Assembly: GCF_020832325.1 (NCBI RefSeq)
Contig: NZ_JAFIEU010000012.1
Location: 47,720-111,719, forward strand
Reading direction: 5' to 3'
DNA: 64,000 nucleotides
DNA from: Lunatimonas sp.
GTDB lineage: Bacteria > Bacteroidota > Bacteroidia > Cytophagales > Cyclobacteriaceae
The position numbers and the translations under genes were made by a program. This document shows, in pieces, positions 48,029 through 55,054 of the stretch. The stretch's first letter is position 1; every line of letters begins with the position of its first letter. A model generated the notes under the pieces. It searched no databases and was not told the origin of the DNA. It was given only the letters and a program-made list of their open reading frames with translations.

Positions 48029-48326
48029 ATATCAAAACTTTACTTTTCTCAAGTTCTTGACGAAAAAAACGATTTCTTATGGCTCTTTCTTCTAATAGGT
48101 CAACTTGTCTTTTTAACAAATCTTCAAGCTTTTCCTTAAGATTGAAATATAGATCAGTGTATCTGAATGGGTCGTTCTCCTCAAAGTCAACGATCAGATC
48201 CACATCTGAGTTTTCATTGAAGTCGTCTCTTGTCACGGAACCAAAGGCAAACAGTGTCTTAACCTTGTTGTTTTTACAGAGCTCCTTGATTTGATTTATT
48301 GTTCGTCCTTCAATTTTCATATTCAA
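48012..48326 (-). CDS. mntA: MntA-like nucleotidyltransferase antitoxin
   Basis: 104-residue minimal nucleotidyltransferase with FAFGSVTRDDFNENSDVDLI, containing the GSx10DxD catalytic motif. Members neutralise HepT by transferring AMP to it. First gene of the two-gene module; hepT overlaps its 3' end. Confidence 0.9.
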   Translation of the reverse strand: MNMKIEGRTINQIKELCKNNKVKTLFAFGSVTRDDFNENSDVDLIVDFEENDPFRYTDLYFNLKEKLEDLLKRQVDLLEERAIRNRFFRQELEKSKVLIYGHQD

Positions 48327-48371
48327 AATTAGTTAAAAATCCGAATTTTCGTCAAACCACTATTCATAATC

Positions 48372-48664
48372 GGGTCAGGCAAGGGAACATTACCCTTACC
48401 TTCCCACGGATCCGGACATGAAAGTCTCACTTCATCCGACTCTTCACGTCTAAAAAGCGCGCGGTACTAAATATACCTAAGGTTGAAGTGATTTCCAATG
48501 TTCAACTACTCCCAGAGAGGTCCCGTGCTGAACATGCAATCTGTAACCATCCAAAGCTCCCACAGATTTTCGCGGATACGATTTCTGCGGCCATCTGCGT
48601 AATCAGCTGGAAAATAAATTCCACCACGCGTTACTTCGGTTTAGTCCTGATATGTTAGCGGCTC
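48372..48664 (+). repeat. Repeat block between HepT-MntA and RNase H gene
   Basis: Begins with the first bases of family 1 (GGGTCAGGCAAGGGAA). 48455-48664 is family 2, paired with 47481-47686, ending ATGTTAGCGGC about 55 bp from the RNase H gene stop. Confidence 0.65.
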
Positions 48665-48718
48665 GGACTTCCTCGTCCACGAAGGTTTGAAGTCTTGTGT
48701 TTGTCGTTATGTTCCTGT

Positions 48719-49684
48719 TTACTTTCGTCCATAGTCCGCTGGAATCTGTCCCCAAGCACCAGTGTTCCATTTTAAAATTTTGGTGTCGTAGTGATTGTTT
48801 TGAAGCCAAGTCTCTGCTCGTTGTTTGAGTTCAAAAACTTTCTCATTTGTGTCTGTTTTTCTATATTTGGTTTTACATTTTTTCTGTTTAACCCAAGAAA
48901 TAGCGTTAAAACTGTCGCTGTAAATAATTTTAAGTTCTTCACCCTTTTTCTTATAAAGAGCAAGTGCGTGAACAATGGCTAAAAACTCGCCAATATTGTT
49001 TGTCGCTTCTTCCAGTTTAAGTTCAAATATTATCTTCTTTGTCTTGGTGTCAACACCACGGTACTCGGTTGGTCCAGGATTTGAAATTGTTGAAGCGTCA
49101 ACGCAAATACTGTCAAGAATCGGCTCGTCATCAGTAATTTCTAAATTAACATCTTGGCTTGAATCGTTCCCAGTAGCAACAAAAAGGTCTGTCAATGTGT
49201 TCTTAATTGTCTTTAAGTCATTCGGTAGATTTTTCTTGCCAGACATTACTTTGCCTAATTGCTCTGCTTGTTGGAAGTCCTTAGAAAACTTGACATCTCT
49301 TGAATGCTGAAACGAAATTGAATGTGAGTTTGCTGTAAGTACTTTGTCCAACTCAAGCCAAAGGTCAACATGCTTTCTCTTTTTAAACCCTTTCTTTTTC
49401 CATTTCTCTAACCAGCCTTTGGTCAAGGTGTCAATTACATAACCATTGGTCAAGTAAACAATAATGTTACTTGCCCCCCTTACTCTTTTGAGCCCTTCAG
49501 TTATTCCAACGATGTCCATTCGTGCATTTGTCGTGTTGGAGAAGCCGCCCGAAATTTCTTCTGTCCGTTTTCCGTTAGTGCATATCACAACTCCATAACC
49601 ACCATTACCAACAACCTCATCGCTGTCAAGTCGCTCGGAAAAGTGGCATGAGCCATAAACAAATATTTTCACTTCATCTTTCAT
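48719..49684 (-). CDS. Tandem RNase H-fold protein, 321 aa
   Basis: Two RNase H-like domains in one chain. The C-terminal one (from about residue 190) keeps all four acidic residues: ICVDAST, NNIGEFLAI, IYSDSFNA and PADYGRK. The N-terminal one (residues 5-130, VYGSCHFSERLD start) is degenerate: the third position reads YLTNGYVI where YSDSxYVI is expected. RNase H cleaves RNA in RNA-DNA hybrids. Codon use is AT-rich like its island neighbours. A degenerate first domain may serve to bind substrate. Flanked by repeat blocks on both sides. Confidence 0.82.
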   Translation of the reverse strand: MKDEVKIFVYGSCHFSERLDSDEVVGNGGYGVVICTNGKRTEEISGGFSNTTNARMDIVGITEGLKRVRGASNIIVYLTNGYVIDTLTKGWLEKWKKKGFKKRKHVDLWLELDKVLTANSHSISFQHSRDVKFSKDFQQAEQLGKVMSGKKNLPNDLKTIKNTLTDLFVATGNDSSQDVNLEITDDEPILDSICVDASTISNPGPTEYRGVDTKTKKIIFELKLEEATNNIGEFLAIVHALALYKKKGEELKIIYSDSFNAISWVKQKKCKTKYRKTDTNEKVFELKQRAETWLQNNHYDTKILKWNTGAWGQIPADYGRK

Positions 49685-49734
49685 TCGTCGTTGCTGTTTT
49701 TATTACTGTCCGCCGGGTTACGCGTCATAGCATG

Positions 49735-49887
49735 GCAGCTAACGTTTCGGCGCATGGAGCAGCGGCGAATTTCGGATTTGTGCTGCCCTTTGGCGTCAGT
49801 AGTACACTTCATTAAAATACCACAGAAGCTGATGCGAGGCAAAACTTACCGGCAAGGCAGGTGTTCAATTAACCACATGTTGTGCTG
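49735..49887 (-). repeat. attC-like imperfect inverted-repeat element
   Basis: Ends GCAGCTAACGTTTCGG (49735-49750) and CCACATGTTGTGCTG (49873-49887) are imperfect inverted complements. On the minus strand the element ends with CGTTAGCTGCCATGCT about 50 bp upstream of the RNase H start. The same end pattern recurs at 53680. Resembles a cassette recombination site. Confidence 0.45.
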
Positions 49888-50352
49888 AGATTGCCGAAGT
49901 ATCACCTGCAGTTGAGCCAAACGCCTGTTAAACAAAATCTTCGCTAGCGTCGCCTTTCCGATTCCTTCCCTAAGATATTGAAATTTTCGAATAAAAAGGT
50001 ATACACAGACCTCACTGTCATGGCTTTTAAGAAGAAAATATTCACGACCACCGTGCAGTAGGAATAGGTCATCGTGGCGGGATTCGGAGAGGCTTTATCA
50101 CGGTTTGAAGAACCTCAAAAACAAACGGAAGATCAGCCAACAAAAAGATCCGGAAAGGCGCTGGAAAATTGCAAACCATCAAATAATCACATCGGACTCA
50201 CAAGAAAGGATCAAAGGAGGACTGAGCATTAAGAATAATCTTATAGGAACTTCTTAGCGAGGGGCTTAGCTGTGGGAAGGAGGAGACCCGTACTTCCTGT
50301 CCCGAGTATCGGGATCTAGTGGTGTGGGCTTATATTCCGATAGGGAGGATCT
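49888..50352. other. Gene-free DNA
   Basis: No supported gene. A short frame near 50010-50240 shows some coding-like composition but is broken by stops; possibly a decayed mobile-element gene. Confidence 0.4.
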
Positions 50353-50384
50353 TCAACCTGAGCTATTTAGCTCAGGTCGGGCTA
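50353..50384. repeat. 32-bp direct repeat with hairpin, copy 1
   Basis: Contains the perfect palindrome CCTGAGCTATTTAGCTCAGG (50357-50376). An identical 32-bp copy is at 51310-51341, flanking 925 bp. Confidence 0.8.
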
Positions 50385-50409
50385 CCTCATTAGCAGCAGT
50401 AGTTTTTCG

Positions 50410-50751
50410 CTAAATTCCAACATCAAATCCATTCTCTTCTTTGTCAGTAATTAAGGAATGTCCTGTTTTAGGGTAGTCTTTTATTCTCACACTAATGATA
50501 CTATTATCCCAATTAGGAATTATTTCATAAGTTATTCGATGATCTTCATTGTCATTATTTACAGTTAGTTCAATTGGTTCATTTATTTCTTCAAAAAGGC
50601 TGGGATCTGTCAAGTTACTAATTAGACCGCCCGAAATGTTAAAACGTTCTTCGTCTATTTCTCTAGTATGTCTCCAAAGAATTGAAGCGTATTTGTTTTT
50701 AGAAGTGTTCTTGATATTGAGAGAGACATTATGATCACCGTATTTTTTCAT
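50410..50751 (-). CDS. Hypothetical protein, 113 aa
   Basis: Unrecognised, AT-rich, acidic protein with predicted beta strands (PIELTVNNDNEDHRITYEII, NSIISVRIKDYP). It has no signal peptide or membrane segment. It lies in the accessory island between the two 32-bp repeats, 27 bp downstream of a GTTAGCAGC junction sequence, in the same orientation as the other island genes. Probably a one-gene cassette. Confidence 0.6.
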   Translation of the reverse strand: MKKYGDHNVSLNIKNTSKNKYASILWRHTREIDEERFNISGGLISNLTDPSLFEEINEPIELTVNNDNEDHRITYEIIPNWDNSIISVRIKDYPKTGHSLITDKEENGFDVGI

Positions 50752-50777
50752 AATACTATTTTTATTAACTGACTAAT

Positions 50778-50963
50778 GCTGCTAACCTGAAAGCATTGGC
50801 GATGTGGCCCGATTCATGGCTTCGTCCACCTGGCTACCAATGCCCGATAAAGGTAGAATGGTTAAATTCTGCTGCCAAATAGCGTAACTTCTGCCGGAAC
50901 TGAAGCCAATTTGCAAATCGTTTGGCCAATGCCTTAACGTCCTGCCGGCCATAATGCCAATGC
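50778..50963 (-). repeat. attC-like inverted-repeat element
   Basis: GCATTGGCGATGTGGCC (50793-50809) pairs with GGCCATAATGCCAATGC (50947-50963), 15 of 17 positions. On the minus strand the outer end reads CAGGTTAGCAGC just before the 113-aa gene. Confidence 0.45.
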
Positions 50964-51309
50964 AATGTGAGTGCCCAGCATGGGCATCTGGTATCGAAGA
51001 TACCATAATATTCCAGAGGCTGCAATACCTGTCCCGATCTCTCGGGATCCCTCATCCCAAGAGCGACAGGGCCTTAGCAGGGTAACGCCCTAAAGCGTTA
51101 GCCCCACTAATGCGGGATTTCCACTTTGTTCCAACAAGTCGCATAGTCTGCCTTGTATTTCACCGGGGTGGTTTCCCTTGCGAGAGACAAACGTTTTATA
51201 ATAAACCCTATAGGTTATTTTAACGATAGTCTGTCCTGATAGCGGAGTGTATCGGGAGGCCAGGATGCAGGAAAGAAACATAATCCACACTGCCTGTGGT
51301 GTGAGAGCC
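50964..51309. other. Gene-free DNA with short palindromes
   Basis: No supported gene. Contains small inverted repeats such as CCCGATCTCTCGGG and GGTATCGAAGATACC but no recognisable element. Confidence 0.4.
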
Positions 51310-51341
51310 TCAACCTGAGCTATTTAGCTCAGGTCGGGCTA
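51310..51341. repeat. 32-bp direct repeat with hairpin, copy 2
   Basis: Identical to 50353-50384, including the palindrome (51314-51333). Confidence 0.8.
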
Positions 51342-51393
51342 CTCATTGGGTTTAGTTTTTGTTTTCTTTAAGTTTTAGTGTTCCCTAATTTTT

Positions 51394-51620
51394 TATCCGG
51401 CAATATCCGGCAAGTTCGTATTGTCTTAATATCGCGTAAATAGGCTGATTTAGCTGTTTCAACTTAGCTATCCGGCAAAGTCCGGCAAAACTCCTAACAA
51501 ACCAATTTAATCCATTAACTGGCATTATCCGGCAAAAGAACATTCTTGCTTAATATCTTAAATGGCTGTATATCTGGGTGTAATTATTCATCCGCTACCA
51601 TTATCCGGCATTATCCGGTA
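51394..51620. repeat. Iterated TATCCGGCA motif, partly in helically phased pairs
   Basis: TATCCGGCA or a one-base variant occurs at 51394, 51404, 51469, 51479, 51526, 51602 and 51612. Three pairs are spaced exactly 10 bp. The last pair lies within the final codons of the AlbA_2 ATPase gene. Possible protein-binding array. Confidence 0.7.
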
Positions 51621-52998
51621 ATTTTTTATTAGTTTTTGAATATCTCGTCTGAGGACCATCTCCAATCTTTTTAAGCCATCCCCCTTCGGTCAGTTTTTGA
51701 AGATCCATTCTGGCTGTTCTATCCTTAATATCTCCCATAAAAAACTCCATATAATCTTCGCTCGAATAAGTTTGATCAGGATTCATCTCACTAAGAAATT
51801 GAACCATTCGGCTACTCACTTTAATTTCTTCTTTTCTGCCATAGAGTGTCAATTTGGTATAACCACTTTGAAAAGTCCATTCGGGAGATTTTAAACCTAA
51901 TTCGTCAAACTGCTTTTTAATAAGTGAAAGACCTCTGCCAAGCTTCTCCATTTTTCCTCTCAGGAAAAACATGTGGGCAATGGTTGGATTTCTTAGAACA
52001 GAATGATGAGATTCTATTCTGTTTTTGCCTTTTATTATGTCAGAAGGAATTTCACCCGAATTGATAATCTCAATTTTGTCAGAATGGATATTGATAGTTA
52101 TCTCACCACCCATATCGCCATAATCTCGATGAACCATTGCATTCACAATGGCTTCATCTAAAGCGGCAAAAGGATACTGTTCACGATCTTTTCTTATTGG
52201 GCTATCAGCACTAAACTCACTTATAATCGGGTTGTTCTTTTTGAAATAACTCATTACTCGATTGAAAGAGATAAAGAGATTGTCTTCTATTATTTCAATG
52301 TCATTGAACTTATCACCAGTAGAACCCTCTGGCATATTGGTAATACGAACTCTACACTGCGTAAAGAATTTGGTAGGTTCATGACCATACATAATAACCG
52401 CTCCATTCTTCACTGCCGAATAATCAACTAGCTGAAAGTAGCTCAAGAATTCTTTAGGACTTTCGGGCAATGAACTGGCTTTTCCAAGTTTATGCGCCGC
52501 TCGTATGGTATTGTTAATTTCTTCCTCATTGAGGTCTCTAAAAGTTGCATCAATGGCAGTCTGTTTTTCCCAACTGGAAGTATATTGATTCGCTGATCGT
52601 AATATCAAACTAATGTCATCAGGGCTTGCTTCTTGGGTATGACTGGCTCTTCTGATATAATATTTCTTATTATACGAATAAGGCTGTCTTGATCCTTTCA
52701 GAACATTTAAAAGCACCACAGGATTTTCATTAATCGTTTCTAATTGAACATAAATAAGTGGTTGCGGAAAAATATTCTCCAAGGCATTTTGCTTGAGTTG
52801 ATTTACTTCTTGCTCATTAATGTCAGGTAACCCAATTATTTCTTTTTCATTATGTCCAATAATTATCCAACCACCTTCTGTGTTTAGAAAAGCACAAATG
52901 GTTTTTAAAATAGCATCTACATTCCAATCGCTTTTAAACTCTAGGGAGGAATGTTCTTGCTGGCTGATTAGCTCTTTTATAAATGATTTTGCACTCAT
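51601..52998 (-). CDS. AlbA_2/Schlafen-type ATP-binding protein
   Basis: 465 residues. The N-terminal AlbA_2 (Schlafen-like) domain starts EHSSLEFKSDW and includes GGWIIIGHNEK and YYIRRASHTQEASPDD. A GHKL-type ATPase domain (HATPase_c_4) follows with EAIVNAMVHRDYGD, and a winged-helix-like C-terminus. Such proteins are widespread in genomic islands; several are linked to transcription control or phage defence, but this one's role is not known. Its ATG overlaps the stop of the DUF4062 gene (ATGA), so the two are coupled. Confidence 0.88.
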   Translation of the reverse strand: MSAKSFIKELISQQEHSSLEFKSDWNVDAILKTICAFLNTEGGWIIIGHNEKEIIGLPDINEQEVNQLKQNALENIFPQPLIYVQLETINENPVVLLNVLKGSRQPYSYNKKYYIRRASHTQEASPDDISLILRSANQYTSSWEKQTAIDATFRDLNEEEINNTIRAAHKLGKASSLPESPKEFLSYFQLVDYSAVKNGAVIMYGHEPTKFFTQCRVRITNMPEGSTGDKFNDIEIIEDNLFISFNRVMSYFKKNNPIISEFSADSPIRKDREQYPFAALDEAIVNAMVHRDYGDMGGEITINIHSDKIEIINSGEIPSDIIKGKNRIESHHSVLRNPTIAHMFFLRGKMEKLGRGLSLIKKQFDELGLKSPEWTFQSGYTKLTLYGRKEEIKVSSRMVQFLSEMNPDQTYSSEDYMEFFMGDIKDRTARMDLQKLTEGGWLKKIGDGPQTRYSKTNKKLPDNAG

Positions 52999-53615
52999 AT
53001 TTCAATTCCTTTAGACTTGTCAATTAATTTTTGAACGCGCTCTGGATATTTGAACTGACTCTCTAAATGCATCTTTATATCATCATAGCTGATATAAGGC
53101 TGCACCCAATTACCGGTTCTTTTAGATGCAGGTCTTTCCTTATCTTTTATAGCTTCATTGTACATTCTGATACATCTTGTATCCATTACACCATTGTCTT
53201 CAAATGATATTTTATCGAAATCAATCTTTTTTGAAGTCATATCTTCAATAACGAATGAATCTTTAAATAAGGCTCTTGTAAACTCAACCCGATAATCGGC
53301 TAAAACGAATCTTGGAATGTTGCGATTAAAGGCTGTTTCAAATTCAAAATGGGTGATTGATTTCCCTCCCTTATCTAAAACGCCCGAACCATAGTCTGGC
53401 CTGATGAAACCAACAAAAACATCACATTCTTCAACACCATCCGTGCAATTTTTTAGATTCGATTGTAAGCTATCAAGCAAAATGGTGCCTTTGTGCGACA
53501 TCAGTACGTCATAGCCGTAACTATCCAACTGCTCATAAATTTGCTTTAATTGGTATTCAAAATTGTATACCGTTGACGCAACAAACACTCTTATATGATT
53601 CCGTTTTGCTATCAT
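52995..53615 (-). CDS. DUF4062 (TIR-like fold) protein
   Basis: About 206 residues from ATG 53615; the frame is open to a GTG at 53684 within the attC-like element, which would add a Lys/Glu-rich tail. The N-terminus IRVFVASTVYNFEYQLKQIY is the DUF4062 signature, and ECDVFVGFIRPDYG follows; the domain has a TIR/nucleoside-deoxyribosyltransferase-like fold and is often the sensor or effector domain of STAND and defence proteins. First gene of a coupled pair with the AlbA_2 ATPase. Confidence 0.85.
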   Translation of the reverse strand: MIAKRNHIRVFVASTVYNFEYQLKQIYEQLDSYGYDVLMSHKGTILLDSLQSNLKNCTDGVEECDVFVGFIRPDYGSGVLDKGGKSITHFEFETAFNRNIPRFVLADYRVEFTRALFKDSFVIEDMTSKKIDFDKISFEDNGVMDTRCIRMYNEAIKDKERPASKRTGNWVQPYISYDDIKMHLESQFKYPERVQKLIDKSKGIEI

Positions 53616-53679
53616 AGTTGAACTTTCGTCTTTAATTTCTTTTTTAGCTTTTTCACTTCTTATCTTTTTTTCAGCATGA

Positions 53680-53813
53680 CGCACAACGGTATGTCGCTTC
53701 CATCTGAGCGGAATTTATGGCGGAAATCTTTGTGATGCAATGAAAGTACTTAAAATCCACAAAGTTGCCAAGGCACGGTTGGCCCCGCTTTGATGGAAGT
53801 GACATGTTGTGTG
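53680..53813 (-). repeat. attC-like imperfect inverted repeat with bulges
   Basis: Left arm 53680-53711 and right arm 53785-53813 pair over CACAAC, ATGTC, CTTCCATC and AGCGG, with a 3-nt GGT bulge and single mismatches; a ~73-bp centre separates them. On the minus strand the element ends CCGTTGTGCGTCATGCT just before the DUF4062 gene. Confidence 0.6.
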
Positions 53814-54853
53814 TTGTTTTCCTCCGGGGGGCCTTTTTTGCGCGTTGGCCTTCATTTGATCTGGCAGTCGGGGAAAACACGTCAGTTTCTAAAAAACTCA
53901 TTCCTCTCTCCACTTCCTCGCTGCTTTAGCTTTTGCAATGCCTGTAATCCTGGGATTATTGTCGTTTCAAAAGCGGGGTTGCGGCCCCATCACAACGCCA
54001 TCCGACGGGCGCTACACATGACTTTGGGTTTGCAAATGGATCTATCCTCCCCTTTTTTTGACCAAGGGCCATTCAGGAAATCTACAAGCCGATACGGCAT
54101 TCCAAGACTTCCGGCTTATCTTTCTTATTCTTCTCCTCTACGTTGGCCTGAAACCTATTTTGCCCAGGCACATCCTACAGGCTAAAATGCCGGCTTTCTC
54201 CAAGAAAAGTTTGTTTCTAAAATTAAGGCTTTCTTCCATAGGAAAAAATACCCTGATAGGGGTATTTTGTATGGGCTAGGAGAGTTGTCCGGTTTAGTTG
54301 AAGCGATTTTTACCCTCTAGCTGCCGTTCGCCAAGAGGATGCAACCTACAGCCAATCCCGCGGTAGATAGACCAAGTGTAGGAAGCTGGGGGCTGAGAAT
54401 GCTCCAAAATTGGAGGGTAAAAAAAAGGAAAAAAGGGGATTCTGCTTTACATTTCTTTGTTTCCTCCAAAGCGGAGTTCTTAAAGAAGGAACTACTTCTC
54501 TGGTATTATTTTTAAGCGGATTAGATGGTTGGCCTATTATCTCAATGTGGGATTGATTGTCGCACCTTTGGTGCTTGCGGGGATGGAGATGACATGTCTG
54601 CATAGCCCTGGCAGGCCATGCTAATGATTACCGCACCGATGGTGCTTATTGAATTACCAGCACCAACGGTGCAAAATCATTAGCCTTGGGCAACGCCCAA
54701 GGAAGAATGGGAATACACCACCCAAGCGCCAAAGGCGCGGAATCAATAGCTTGGGACATCACTCCGCTTTGGAAAATTAGTAGGGCGCAGCACTGCCAAG
54801 CGAAGCCGACCTTATCGGATCCAAGTGAAAAAATGAGGAACTTCATCAGCAAA
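53814..54853. other. Non-coding stretch at island edge
   Basis: About 1 kb without a supported gene; open frames here have no protein features and are interrupted by palindromes. Likely decayed DNA at the island boundary. Confidence 0.5.
54562..54738. repeat. Cluster of five short palindromes with 3-nt loops
   Basis: GCACC-TTT-GGTGC (54562), GCACC-GAT-GGTGC (54633), GCACC-AAC-GGTGC (54660), CCTTGGGC-AAC-GCCCAAGG (54684) and GCGCC-AAA-GGCGC (54726). Stems are exact and loops all three bases. REP-like. Confidence 0.75.
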
Positions 54854-54946
54854 TTATGCCTGCTGCACTATGATGGGACAAGTCAGAACTAGCTCCAGGA
54901 AGAAGGCATACTTATTATCCGGGATGTTGATCGTAATCTTTCTCAT
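54854..54946 (-). pseudogene. Relic antitoxin N-terminus
   Basis: 30-codon ORF starting MRKITINIPDNKYAFFLELV, similar in layout to the start of the antitoxin at 63060-63266 (MKVLLDINDDKAAFIMELL). It diverges after that and stops, so only the dimerisation start of the antitoxin family is left. Confidence 0.4.
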
Positions 54947-55054
54947 GGTTGGATAGGCATTTTTTGAGCATTTCCATTGGTTTTCATAGAACATCACCCC
55001 CGAATCTTTGGACCCTGCGTATTCCGAATAATAATTTCGGGATTAATCAACTTT

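Noticed and set aside
50251..50352. Group II intron-like 3' end
   Set aside because: Some G-rich resemblance, but no domain V hairpin or reverse transcriptase could be recognised.
51394..51620. CRISPR array
   Set aside because: Repeats are 9 bp and spacing is irregular beyond the 10-bp pairs; no cas genes.
46537..53813. Canonical class of integron
   Set aside because: No integrase in the window and junctions lack the exact GTTRRRY core; kept only as an integron-like hypothesis.
53790..54279. Plus-strand frames of 70-130 codons
   Set aside because: No recognisable features, mixed with repeat and palindrome DNA.
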